Shown: positions 1 through 8,834 of the stretch, one piece after another
Numbering within the stretch: position 1 is the first letter of the stretch
How the letters are laid out: each line of letters starts with the position of its first letter
Source: a virus
Reading direction: 5' to 3' (one strand)
IMG/VR virus record: IMGVR_UViG_3300036945_000454
Span: 1-64,000 of that record
Length of the DNA stretch: 64,000 nucleotides
Program-made: the position numbers and the translations under genes
The notes under the pieces: model-generated
The model's input: only the letters and a program-made list of their open reading frames with translations
The model's database searches: none
What the model was told of the DNA's origin: nothing

Positions 1-1
1 A

Positions 2-106
2 ATGGAGACTTTTGATTTATTGCGTAACGCAATGGACGATTCTGTCCTGTTTGATCATCGAACCATAATAGTGGCTTACGAGAAGTATTTCTCGAAGACA
101 ACATAA
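2..106 (+). CDS. Possible C-terminal end of a rightward gene
   Basis: An open frame runs from the window edge to a TAA and would encode 34 residues from the ATG at position 2. It may be the end of a longer gene that starts outside the window, or a short ORF by chance. It converges on the capsid operon, which ends at the hairpin at 203-222. The residues (acidic and hydrophobic mixed, ending EKYFSKTT) look protein-like but I recognise no family. Confidence 0.3.
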   Translation: METFDLLRNAMDDSVLFDHRTIIVAYEKYFSKTT

Positions 107-202
107 AGGTCATTGGGAATGATTTTCTTTTAAGGACATACATCTTGTCCTCGATAGTTAGCTTTGACATTTGATTATAATTTAATTTTTAAAAAGAAAT
201 AA

Positions 203-222
203 GGGGAGGATTTCTCCTCCCC
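203..222 (-). terminator. Rho-independent terminator of the capsid operon
   Basis: A perfect 8-bp stem, GGGGAGGA/TCCTCCCC, closes a 4-nt loop (GAAA on the minus strand). On the minus strand it is followed by TTATTTCTTTTT. It lies 10 nt after the capsid stop codon, so it very likely ends the leftward head-gene transcript. Confidence 0.85.
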
Positions 223-231
223 AATATTTTA

Positions 232-1647
232 CTAAGCTTCGAACAAGAAGAAGTTATTCGCACCAAGTGTACATAAAGCACGCTCAGATAAGAAGTTAAC
301 CTCCATTGCATCTAGATCGCTAGTTTGAGCACCACCAGCAGAACCTGTGATCCAAGTCTTGTAGCGACGATCTTCAGTCTCAGAAGCACGGTAACGAACG
401 TGTAAGAACGGACGTTTAGCGTTTTTGCCTAAGATTTGATCGTAAACTGTAGTAGAACCTGCAGGTACCAAGATACCGTTGATTGCTCCACCTACGATTC
501 CTCCACGAAGAGTTGCATCGTTCAAGTATTTCCAGTCAGTCTTGTAGAAGTCATAACCACGCTTGAAACCTTTGAAACCTAAGTTCAAAGCCATGTTCTC
601 ATCGTTGTTAAACAAACCGTAAGAAGTACCGTTAGTACCGTAAGAGTTCTGAGAAGCTAACATATCATCGATATCGAATGAGAAGTTACGGTTCAAGAAA
701 ATTACGTTCTCTTGGATAGAACCCTGCTTGTCAAGACGTTGGATGATTGAATCGAAATCTGACAAAGTAGATGGGTTACCACCTGACCATACGTTACCAC
801 GAGTAGCAACTGCATCAAATAAACCTTCAGTACCAGCAGCACCAGGTTGTACTTGAGAAGCAGCAACTGTCAAGTAAGCCAAAGCACCTGAACTAGCTTC
901 TGCAGGAACACCTTCAACCATTGACATCTCTAAGTAATCTTCGAAACGTAAACGAGTCTCGTGCTCAGATTTGATGTACCATAAGTATCCTGTAGCACCA
1001 TTCTCAGAAGTTACTTCAACCCATCCGATTTGAGCCATATCAGAACCAGATACTGAGTACTTGTCCTTGATGATGATAGGCTTGTTTTCGAAGAAGATGT
1101 CTTCTGATTCTAATGAACCAACCATTCCAGTAGATCCTTTAGTGAATTCAGAACCGTAAACGAAAGCAGTAGAAGCTGTAGAAGCTGCGATTGTTTGTCC
1201 ACCACCTGCGTAGTAAGCTACAGTAAATGTATCATTAGCAGAGTTTACTGCAGTAATAACAGCTTTGTCAGATGCAGAACCAGCGTTAGCTGATAAGAAT
1301 ACAGTTTGGTTAACACGGAAGTTAACAGTTACGTTAGAGTCGTTAACTGTCCAAGTAGCTGTGTCAGCTCCTGGAACTGCAGTTGTTGTTACGTTAACGT
1401 ACTTTGTGTGTAAACGTCCTTGCTCTGCCCACTTAATTAAGTCAGAGTTAGACGGCATCTCTGCTCCTACTAAACGTAAGAAAGATGCAATAGAGCGATT
1501 ACCATAACGCTCGAATTCTTTCTCGTAAGTATCTGGAAGATACTGATTCATGAAGTCGAAGTTGGTAATGTAGTTGGTAGGCAATGTTGCCTTTACCGCT
1601 GAGGGTTGTAATTGAAAACCCGGGGAAGCTTGAACTGATCCAGCCAT
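232..1647 (-). CDS. Major capsid protein, crAss-like
   Basis: The 471-aa product is the probable capsid subunit. It is the last gene of a terminase - portal - scaffold-like - capsid series, which is the usual position of the capsid gene in crAss-like phages. The N-terminal helix region (FMNQYLPDTYEKEFERYGN) and the later conserved-looking segment IWYIKSEHETRLRFEDYLE-like around residues 220-240 resemble crAss-like capsid proteins as I remember them. A Ser/Thr/Ala-rich beta segment at about 85-165 could be an insertion domain. The gene is followed directly by a strong terminator, fitting a highly expressed late gene. A structure or profile comparison was not possible here. Confidence 0.8.
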   Translation of the reverse strand: MAGSVQASPGFQLQPSAVKATLPTNYITNFDFMNQYLPDTYEKEFERYGNRSIASFLRLVGAEMPSNSDLIKWAEQGRLHTKYVNVTTTAVPGADTATWTVNDSNVTVNFRVNQTVFLSANAGSASDKAVITAVNSANDTFTVAYYAGGGQTIAASTASTAFVYGSEFTKGSTGMVGSLESEDIFFENKPIIIKDKYSVSGSDMAQIGWVEVTSENGATGYLWYIKSEHETRLRFEDYLEMSMVEGVPAEASSGALAYLTVAASQVQPGAAGTEGLFDAVATRGNVWSGGNPSTLSDFDSIIQRLDKQGSIQENVIFLNRNFSFDIDDMLASQNSYGTNGTSYGLFNNDENMALNLGFKGFKRGYDFYKTDWKYLNDATLRGGIVGGAINGILVPAGSTTVYDQILGKNAKRPFLHVRYRASETEDRRYKTWITGSAGGAQTSDLDAMEVNFLSERALCTLGANNFFLFEA

Positions 1648-1676
1648 TGTTTAAAAAATTAGTTTTGGTTTTAAAA

Positions 1677-2798
1677 TTATTTAATCCGGAGTCTATTACC
1701 GTGATCATTATCCAAAGCCGTTACCTTAAAACCTCCTTTATCAATTGGTTGTCCTGTTGTACGAACAGATCCCATGTCAATATTCTTGCTTTGTTTAGCA
1801 GATTGATCAATTGCATCAGATTTACCTTGTTCGTAAAAGAATTTTGCAAAAGAATCAGGGTTCATGGCTACAGCTATCGTCTTATGATAAGCTTTAGCAT
1901 CCTTGATATATCCTTTTTCATCGACAAAGTTGCCAAAGAATTTGGAGATATCCATTTGTTTGTTTTTTAAGTCCTCAGCATTCGATGGCTTCCAAGACAC
2001 ATCCTTATCTCCAATACCGAATTTGAAACCTTCAAATTCATTAGAGAATAATTCATTAGTCTTTTGCACAAAGAATTCAGATTTCTTTGATTGCTCCTGC
2101 TGTTGAGCAGAAGCGTTACTCATATATTCCTTATAAGATCTCAAAGCCTCTTGGTCTTCGGAAGAGACAGATGATATACCATTCGACTCGAGTGGTGCTC
2201 TGTACTTTTCTTTTTGTTCCTCGAAATACTTTGTTGCCTTAGTAAGTTCTTTTTTAAATGCAAGTTTTTTCTTTTTGATGTCACGTTCGTCATCTAAATC
2301 CTCATCGTACCCAAAACGATCTGACATTTCATATTGAATATCTTCATCGTCTAACTCTGGGCTTATCTCCTTAAGGTATGTAGCTAATAAACGCTCAGGC
2401 TTCTCGTTTGAGAAATCCTGGTTAACACGATAGAAGTCTTCTAGTCCACGACCTGTTTCTCTCTTGAAACGATAAAAAGCTTCAACGTCATCAGGAAGTA
2501 ATTCCTTCTGAGGCTCAACAGGTGTAAACAAATCATCTAAAGAGTTAGCCTCTCTATTATACTTGCTTTTCAAATATGAAAGAACGTCTTCATCGCCAAA
2601 TGATGACTGAGGAGTTGATTGCTCTTCTCCCGATCCTAATGCTGTGTCGGGTTCAGCAGATAGATCAACTTTAACTTCTTCAGATGTTTCGAACTGCTCG
2701 ACACCTGTTTTTTCCTCATGTACTTTAAGCAGAGTCTCTTCTACTTCTTGGACAGACTTCTCTTCAAAGTCTACCAGTTTTACTTGAAAATTTTCCAT
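1677..2798 (-). CDS. Acidic coiled-coil protein, probable scaffold
   Basis: This 373-aa protein lies between the portal and capsid genes, the classic place for a scaffolding or head-assembly protein. The N-terminal third is strongly acidic and low in complexity (runs of Glu and Ser, for example EVEETLLKVHEEKTGVEQ); the middle is rich in Lys and Glu and should form helices or coiled coils; the last 100 residues look more globular. Role is inferred from position and composition only. Confidence 0.6.
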   Translation of the reverse strand: MENFQVKLVDFEEKSVQEVEETLLKVHEEKTGVEQFETSEEVKVDLSAEPDTALGSGEEQSTPQSSFGDEDVLSYLKSKYNREANSLDDLFTPVEPQKELLPDDVEAFYRFKRETGRGLEDFYRVNQDFSNEKPERLLATYLKEISPELDDEDIQYEMSDRFGYDEDLDDERDIKKKKLAFKKELTKATKYFEEQKEKYRAPLESNGISSVSSEDQEALRSYKEYMSNASAQQQEQSKKSEFFVQKTNELFSNEFEGFKFGIGDKDVSWKPSNAEDLKNKQMDISKFFGNFVDEKGYIKDAKAYHKTIAVAMNPDSFAKFFYEQGKSDAIDQSAKQSKNIDMGSVRTTGQPIDKGGFKVTALDNDHGNRLRIK

Positions 2799-2837
2799 TA
2801 TTATTTAATTTAATTTGCACAAAAGTAGTAATAAATT

Positions 2838-5267
2838 TTATCTTGGATTAAACTGCTCTAAACTGAAGCCATCAAGTGAATCTTCCTCAGACTCAAAGCT
2901 CATTGCAGGTAAGTCTTTTTGACGTTGTTCAATCAATTTAGATTGCTGTGTTGCCTGTAACTTTGTTCTTTCATCCTTAGCTTTTTCTTTATCCATATCA
3001 AGCTGCTTAATCTTCTCAACCTCCATGCCTTTAAGTTGCATGTTGTAATTAAACTCAACGCTCATTAACTGCTCTTTAATTTGAGCCTCTGCCTGCATAC
3101 GCTGAATATCAAACTGCATCTGAGCTTGAGCCAATTGAGCCTTTGCCTGAGATTCTGCTTGTACTTTTTGTAATGCCGCTTGAGCAGATGCTTGAGATGA
3201 TTGAATGTTTCCTTGAGTTTGCATTTGTATTTTAGCTTGCTCATTCTTCATGTCATCTTGTTGCTTCTTCTTCCGCTTTAATTTAAGCAATTCGTTAGCT
3301 AACTTAAGATTCTTCATCTGACGAATATCAATAGCATCTTCTAGACTAATTTGATCCCGTTGCATAGCAACTTGGATATTAGCCTCTAACTGAGCCTTCT
3401 CTTCTTCATCAGGGGCAACCTCAATAAATACACCAAAATCGTGTAAGTACAAGTCTTTGATTTCATCTAATACACCAACTGCATATTTACCAATTTGCAT
3501 TACAAACTCTTCTTTAAAATCAGAGTACTCTAAAATGTCTGCAATTCGGCAAGATAGGGCTTCCGATAAACGCTTAGTAATAAACAAGCTGCCTTCTAAA
3601 ATATGACGAGTTGCTGTATTTGAATTAAGAGCCGCAAGTTTCTGTACACCTACCAATGCATCAGGGTTTGGAGTTGATGCATCTCTAGCTTCATTTAACC
3701 CGGTAACATCCCTGATCATTGATAGGTACTGATTGTATGCATTAATTAATGCAGTGATTTTTCCTTGTCCGCTATTACTATTAAGTTCTTGAATTGGTAT
3801 TCTGCCATTATTGAAATCTCCATCAACAGTTGAGCTTCTACCAATAACACTACCTGTTTGGAAGTATAATCGTAAAGCATCTTCTGGATTGTATGCAGCT
3901 CCTGTTCCCAAGTCAACTTCGTTAATACCATCGGCATCAATGTAAACACCATCAGGAACAACACGCTGTAATACTTGTTGTAGCTTCAAGTGTGTAAGTT
4001 GAATTAAGTCAGCAAAAGGAATCATTCTACGAGTCAATGACTCGATAACTCCTTTGTACATACGTGGAGCAACAGCAATATATTGAGGCAATGCATATTG
4101 AGATGCAGACTTAGGGCGAACCATGTTTTTAGCAAGTTCCCACTTAAGTAGGTAACTTGAGCCCATAACCATTACGCCTTCATACCAAACGTCAATACGT
4201 TTTTCAACACGCTCAAAACGCTCTTCCATTCCTTCCGGAACTTGGAAGTTCTGATCCTTCTCAATTACTTTTGATCCTCCGTTGTCGTTGTACTTCTTTT
4301 TGTAAACATACGTTTTGTCTGTTTTATAATTGAAATACATAAGAGTAACAACGTCACGATTGAATAAATCGCTACGATAAGGGCGAAGTACGCCATAGTA
4401 ATTATACCAAGCCGTACCAAGCTGCTGAATTTCTGCCAATTCTTCATTAGTAATATTTGGCTTAATTTTTATAAGTTCGCTAATAGGTACTTGCTTTACC
4501 TCGCCAAAGTAGAAACAATCATCAAATGTAGGTGACTCTGTATAACTATATACCATGTTAGCAGGGTCAACATACTCAACTCTTACTCCCGATCCAGGAA
4601 AGAAAGAATGCTTGACCATACCAATTCCAATAGTAGCAATGTCATAATCAAATCTTTTGCGTGTATCGCTATAATGGTTGACATCTAAAATTGTATTAAT
4701 AGCTTCTTCTTCAGCAATCTCAATAGCAGGCTTATATCTAAGTTGCATATAAAGATTTAACTCTTGCTCATTTTCAGGTAAATCTTGAGGAGGTACATTA
4801 AATGCATCAATGCCAAAATCTTTTTGAGTTTGCAGTAAAAAATCTTTTGAGACCATATCAGCCTCAACCATTTCTTGAAATTGAGTTCTTCTCTCCATTG
4901 ACATTGCATCTTGTGCATATGCCTTAACTTCAAATAAACGATCATTCATTCCGTTAACAACGATATCAACAAACTTTGGAATGATAGGTACAGGTGTCCA
5001 GTCTAAGTTAATATGCGACATATCGCCATCAACCTGGAATTGTTCTTTATATTTTGCAATTGATTGTTCACCACGAGCATATAACCTAATGCGATGAAAG
5101 TCAATCCATTGAGAATAGAAGCGACAGTTATTACCTGTCTTCGCAAACCATTCCCACATAATACTTTGTCCTACTTTTAATCCAAACTCCTGAGATGCTT
5201 TCTCTGCATCCGTAGCCAACTGTGTTGGGAAGTTGGTCGGATTAATCATTATTAAAGGGTCGTTCAT
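2838..5267 (-). CDS. Portal protein, crAss-like
   Basis: The 809-aa protein follows the terminase gene with a 4-nt ATGA overlap. Size and position match the long portal proteins (about 800 aa) of crAss-like phages. The first 550 residues look like the portal body (for example a RDVTGLNEARDAS segment near residue 520, a region typical of the portal family). From about residue 660 to 780 the protein is a Gln/Ala/Lys-rich helix (repeated QAKAQLAQAQMQ-type sequence), consistent with a long coiled C-terminal barrel or crown. Confidence 0.85.
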   Translation of the reverse strand: MNDPLIMINPTNFPTQLATDAEKASQEFGLKVGQSIMWEWFAKTGNNCRFYSQWIDFHRIRLYARGEQSIAKYKEQFQVDGDMSHINLDWTPVPIIPKFVDIVVNGMNDRLFEVKAYAQDAMSMERRTQFQEMVEADMVSKDFLLQTQKDFGIDAFNVPPQDLPENEQELNLYMQLRYKPAIEIAEEEAINTILDVNHYSDTRKRFDYDIATIGIGMVKHSFFPGSGVRVEYVDPANMVYSYTESPTFDDCFYFGEVKQVPISELIKIKPNITNEELAEIQQLGTAWYNYYGVLRPYRSDLFNRDVVTLMYFNYKTDKTYVYKKKYNDNGGSKVIEKDQNFQVPEGMEERFERVEKRIDVWYEGVMVMGSSYLLKWELAKNMVRPKSASQYALPQYIAVAPRMYKGVIESLTRRMIPFADLIQLTHLKLQQVLQRVVPDGVYIDADGINEVDLGTGAAYNPEDALRLYFQTGSVIGRSSTVDGDFNNGRIPIQELNSNSGQGKITALINAYNQYLSMIRDVTGLNEARDASTPNPDALVGVQKLAALNSNTATRHILEGSLFITKRLSEALSCRIADILEYSDFKEEFVMQIGKYAVGVLDEIKDLYLHDFGVFIEVAPDEEEKAQLEANIQVAMQRDQISLEDAIDIRQMKNLKLANELLKLKRKKKQQDDMKNEQAKIQMQTQGNIQSSQASAQAALQKVQAESQAKAQLAQAQMQFDIQRMQAEAQIKEQLMSVEFNYNMQLKGMEVEKIKQLDMDKEKAKDERTKLQATQQSKLIEQRQKDLPAMSFESEEDSLDGFSLEQFNPR

Positions 5268-7477
5268 ATATTTTTCAGTCTACTCGCTGAACCGCTGTTA
5301 TCGTATCTTGCAAATTTAATGCTAATTTTTGACTCTTTTTTCTCAGGCAGATAAATGTGTTTCTGATTAGCCATAATAGCCAAGCCAGAACTGATAGAAG
5401 CATCATACTTTGTTCTATCATTAACATTAAATTTAGACCAATCTTGGAGAGTTCTAGTGAAAGGCATATTGCCTATTTCGTCAGGATTCCTGTAGGTACC
5501 TTCTAGGTCATAGCCTACATACTTCTCAATGTAAGTACCAATTCCTGCAGCGTGTGCTTGTTTCATATCCTCGCTTGACGATGGTATGCCACCAATCTCA
5601 ATCTCAGTAAATGATAACTTGGCTTTATGCTTGTCAGGTCTGTTCATTGAAAACCCACGATAGCCTCTATTCTTAAAGTGATAAAGAAGACGGGCTTTGT
5701 TATTTTCCGCAAGTATTGGCATGCCATAAAAAACGCAAGCCATTAGCACCTCCTCAAAGAATATCTCAGCTGTCTGTGGACGAGCAATGTACTCTAAGAA
5801 GAATGCATTTGACGGAGCATTCGCCATATTGAACTTAGTAAGACCGTGAAGAGAGCCATTCGACCCACCAAAAGTAGCACCCGAAATATCATAAGGGTCA
5901 CATCCAAAGACCCCGATGTGTTCGTTGAGAGGATAACGTGTTCCATTTTTAGTTATAAACTTATTGCGTAATGCTATTTCAGGTATCCAAGATACTAAAA
6001 ATCTTCCTGCCTTATCAGGAGTCCAAACAACCTCTGTGTCTTTCTCTCCGTTTTTCCAATGAAAGAATCCACGAGTTAATACGTGATCCTGTATTAGGCC
6101 ATCATTGTAATCTATCTGCTGATAGATTTTAGTTAGGTTATAAATAGATGACTTGGTCTCATCACGGAATGCGTGAGACTCTGTTCTAGGGAACTGACGA
6201 TAGAATTCGTTAAGTGCATCCGGGTTGGACTTTAATGAGGACACCTCATTATTCCAATACTCAATAACACCTTGAGTTATCCATGTGCCTTCGGCCGACT
6301 TAACTGGTTTAGCAGGAGTCTCTAATACTGCGTGACCATATTCATCAATGTATCCCTCAAAGTTATACTCCATCGGAATAAAGAGCGAATAAAGACCCGA
6401 TAGAGTCTGACCATTCTTGTTTCTTTTTGTGACATCTGAGTCATGATATAGTCTTTTATAATTTTCTCCACCTTTGTCAAGCGAGTTGGATGTTGAACCC
6501 ATCATGCACTTACCAATAATCCTAGCACCTAAACGAAGACAAGTCTTACGAATACGCCAACCATTCTCGATGTTCATTGGCTTCTCTAACTTAGCAGCCT
6601 CGTCCTCAATTAGGAACCGAAGCTTCTCACCATCGTACGAGTTGTCTGCTGTATTACGCCAGTCAATCGATGTATCCAATCCGTCAATATCTTCGTCTTG
6701 CTCCTGATCCATGTTCTTGCGTGTAATCTTAGATGCAGGAACACGGAAAGCAAGTTCAGTCTTTGGTGTGGTCATACCATCACGCACAGGCTGAAAAAAG
6801 AATGGGTAGTTGTTAGCAATAGGCACAACCTTATCCGTAAACATTTTTTTCGCATCAGGTCCTGTTTTCGAAACCATCCCAATACGAGCATCTTTTGCTA
6901 ATGTAGCAATATCTACGGAAACAGAGGATGCCATAAAAGAAAAACCTGAACGTCTATTTTTTAGATAGCACATACCAAAGCACCTAGTGTCTGCTTTGCA
7001 AGCTTCAAAGAAAAGAAAGAATATTCTATTTGATTCACGGAAGTCAGGGTGTCCAACATCGGTCTTTGACCAAGTGAGATACATATAATGATGACCTGAG
7101 ATATAAGTCTTTACGCCTTTGTTGGTAAACCAATAGCCGTACTCTCTTCGATCAAACTCCTCCTCGATAAAATCTACCCATTGTGTTTTAAATGAATTGT
7201 CACGTCTATTCCAATCAAATATTGTTTTGATCCGAGATAATTCCTTTGGCAATATAATTGGTTCCCACTTGTCAGCCTTGTAAGATAATTTTTCGGGAGT
7301 CTTTGGTAATCCTACTCTAAGATTTTGAATATCGTATATATCACCCAAAGTTCCATCTTTAGATATAATGACAATATCAAACTCTGGATTATATCCATAC
7401 TCCCATTCTTTCTTGGCGTTCTTTTTGTCAAGTACTTTCTTGGGAACAACATTATCTATTATTTTATATAAACTCAT
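5264..7477 (-). CDS. terL: Terminase large subunit, crAss-like
   Basis: The 737-aa protein is the ATP-driven DNA packaging motor with a C-terminal headful nuclease. Residues 125-180 (HHYMYLTWSKTDVG, then CYLKNRRSGFS at 170-180) match the ATPase start of crAss-like terminases, whose Walker A is atypical. RFLIEDEAAK at 287-296 is the Walker B with catalytic Glu. GVFGCDPYD at 522-530 carries the first nuclease aspartate (D527). It overlaps the portal gene by 4 nt and the small upstream gene by 4 nt, showing a translationally coupled packaging operon. Confidence 0.92.
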   Translation of the reverse strand: MSLYKIIDNVVPKKVLDKKNAKKEWEYGYNPEFDIVIISKDGTLGDIYDIQNLRVGLPKTPEKLSYKADKWEPIILPKELSRIKTIFDWNRRDNSFKTQWVDFIEEEFDRREYGYWFTNKGVKTYISGHHYMYLTWSKTDVGHPDFRESNRIFFLFFEACKADTRCFGMCYLKNRRSGFSFMASSVSVDIATLAKDARIGMVSKTGPDAKKMFTDKVVPIANNYPFFFQPVRDGMTTPKTELAFRVPASKITRKNMDQEQDEDIDGLDTSIDWRNTADNSYDGEKLRFLIEDEAAKLEKPMNIENGWRIRKTCLRLGARIIGKCMMGSTSNSLDKGGENYKRLYHDSDVTKRNKNGQTLSGLYSLFIPMEYNFEGYIDEYGHAVLETPAKPVKSAEGTWITQGVIEYWNNEVSSLKSNPDALNEFYRQFPRTESHAFRDETKSSIYNLTKIYQQIDYNDGLIQDHVLTRGFFHWKNGEKDTEVVWTPDKAGRFLVSWIPEIALRNKFITKNGTRYPLNEHIGVFGCDPYDISGATFGGSNGSLHGLTKFNMANAPSNAFFLEYIARPQTAEIFFEEVLMACVFYGMPILAENNKARLLYHFKNRGYRGFSMNRPDKHKAKLSFTEIEIGGIPSSSEDMKQAHAAGIGTYIEKYVGYDLEGTYRNPDEIGNMPFTRTLQDWSKFNVNDRTKYDASISSGLAIMANQKHIYLPEKKESKISIKFARYDNSGSASRLKNI

Positions 7478-7755
7478 TTTGCTTTCGCTCTAGATTCAGC
7501 AAACCCACGATTAGTATTAACCTGATTATTAACAACACCATCAATGATGTTATTCTCTTCTTCTATACGCTTAAGAATCTCGAACGCATCCATGATGGCT
7601 AACTTTTTAGCCTGAGCTGCATTCTTAAGTTTATCTGCACTCAAGTCATCCTCAGCGTGCGTAACAATTCTTTCTTCAGCAACCTTAATTAACTCTTCAA
7701 CAGCTTTGTATCCGGAGTCAATGATTCGCTTTTTTAATTCTGTTATACGACTCAT
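7474..7755 (-). CDS. Candidate small terminase subunit
   Basis: A 93-aa, helix-rich, charged protein (ITELKKRIIDSGYKAVEELI at the N-terminus) encoded directly upstream of terL with a 4-nt overlap. Small terminase subunits are often at this place and are short helical DNA-binding proteins. I see no diagnostic motif, so the call rests on position and composition. Confidence 0.45.
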   Translation of the reverse strand: MSRITELKKRIIDSGYKAVEELIKVAEERIVTHAEDDLSADKLKNAAQAKKLAIMDAFEILKRIEEENNIIDGVVNNQVNTNRGFAESRAKAK

Positions 7756-8300
7756 AGTTTAATGGTTAGGTTCTTTGTGTACATCCTGTAAACCTTCTCT
7801 CCGTCAATCCAAAAAGGATACTCTGATTCAGGCTCAAAGATGACCATATCGCCCACTTTAAGACCAAGGTCTAGTACTTCATCGTTCGCATACTTTATCG
7901 TGCCAACAAGGGGCTTTTCTACATCAATGGTGGTGATGCCAGTATGGTCGTTATCAACAGGAGAAACAAACACATACCGGCCGATTCCTTTCCATGTATC
8001 ACACTCATGCTTATATGCGTATGGATCATCGATAAAAAATAAATCATCACGGAAATAATTCCACGATGACTTCTCACGACCACGCATATCGTAGTAATAC
8101 TTAAATGTGTTATGATGCACGATAACTATATCGCCAACTTGAACAGGCCCTTGGTAACCGATAGGAGTTTCAATTACAACAGCCTCACGAGTGGAGGCTT
8201 TGTAATCTTCCTTAGACGTAGATATAATGATGCCATTACGCTCATCATCATATCGCTTACCATCTTTTGGCTTTACGATAAAATAAAATGGAGACTTCAT
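7752..8300 (-). CDS. GroES-like fold protein, possible head-assembly co-chaperonin
   Basis: The 182-aa protein has two segments that read like GroES beta-barrel pieces: QVGDIVIVHHNTFKYYYDMR near residues 53-72, followed by an FFIDDP segment, and LGLKVGDMVIFEPESEYPF near 145-163, followed by DGEKVYRMYTKNLTI. The pattern 'xGDxVxF...(Y)xIDGxKxYRMxxKxI' is characteristic of GroES and of phage head co-chaperones such as T4 gp31. It sits in the packaging operon with 4-nt overlaps on both sides, which fits a role in capsid folding. The window also encodes GroES and GroEL at 21.4-23.8 kb. Function is inference. Confidence 0.55.
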   Translation of the reverse strand: MKSPFYFIVKPKDGKRYDDERNGIIISTSKEDYKASTREAVVIETPIGYQGPVQVGDIVIVHHNTFKYYYDMRGREKSSWNYFRDDLFFIDDPYAYKHECDTWKGIGRYVFVSPVDNDHTGITTIDVEKPLVGTIKYANDEVLDLGLKVGDMVIFEPESEYPFWIDGEKVYRMYTKNLTIKL

Positions 8301-8518
8301 TAGAACTCGATATTATACTCGAGGACAAATGGCGTGGTTGATGTAATTAATTTCCAAAGAACTATTTCAGCATTCTTCTCAATAAAAATACTAACCGAGC
8401 CATCATCCTTTTGTGTGATTAAATGAATACGATATGACTTATCAAGGACTTCCTGTCCATGAGTATAGTTCATAGCGTTCTTATAATCGGGGCCGATAGA
8501 TATCTTACGAATCAGCAT
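8300..8518 (-). CDS. Small hypothetical protein of the head operon
   Basis: A 72-aa protein without a recognised family (MLIRKISIGPDYKNAMNYT at the start). Beta-rich pattern, overlapping the next gene by one nt and the previous one by 14 nt, so it is part of the same leftward operon. Confidence 0.6.
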   Translation of the reverse strand: MLIRKISIGPDYKNAMNYTHGQEVLDKSYRIHLITQKDDGSVSIFIEKNAEIVLWKLITSTTPFVLEYNIEF

Positions 8519-8759
8519 TTTGTTCTTTGATTTCTCCAGTTACGGTGTCGATCAATACGTTGCCATATTTCTGATGCATTTCCTCCTGGATGTTATTTAA
8601 TTCTTCTGCGAATTTCTCAGCATTAAATAATACTGATTGCTTTTGAGTCTTTAATCGATTTAAAGAAATCTCAATATCAGCGATTGTTGTGCGTGCCTCA
8701 CGAAGACCTTTTGTCGTTTCGTTCAAGCGAGCTAATTCTTCTTCTTCTAATTTTTTCAT
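8505..8759 (-). CDS. Small coiled-coil protein, first gene of the head operon
   Basis: An 84-aa, Glu/Lys-rich helix protein with a heptad-like pattern (LEEEELARLNETTKGLREA) and a short C-terminal tail. It is the first gene behind the TAAATTTG box at 8783-8790 and starts the operon that continues to the capsid gene. No known family recognised. Confidence 0.65.
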   Translation of the reverse strand: MKKLEEEELARLNETTKGLREARTTIADIEISLNRLKTQKQSVLFNAEKFAEELNNIQEEMHQKYGNVLIDTVTGEIKEQNADS

Positions 8760-8782
8760 TGTTATTTTATTAAAGTAATATG

Positions 8783-8790
8783 CAAATTTA
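8783..8790 (-). promoter_or_regulatory. Bacteroidota-type -7 box for the head operon
   Basis: TAAATTTG on the minus strand matches TAnnTTTG. It lies 23 nt upstream of the first ATG of the head operon, in the 75-bp divergent spacer to the glycosyltransferase gene. No clear -33 TTTG was seen. Confidence 0.6.
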
Positions 8791-8834
8791 GCATTTTTCC
8801 TTTTATATTTACTGCTAATCTAATTAATTCAAAA

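Noticed and set aside
133-151. AGGACA/TGTCCT hairpin as a terminator
   Set aside because: No U-run follows it on either strand; the hairpin at 203-222 is a better terminator.
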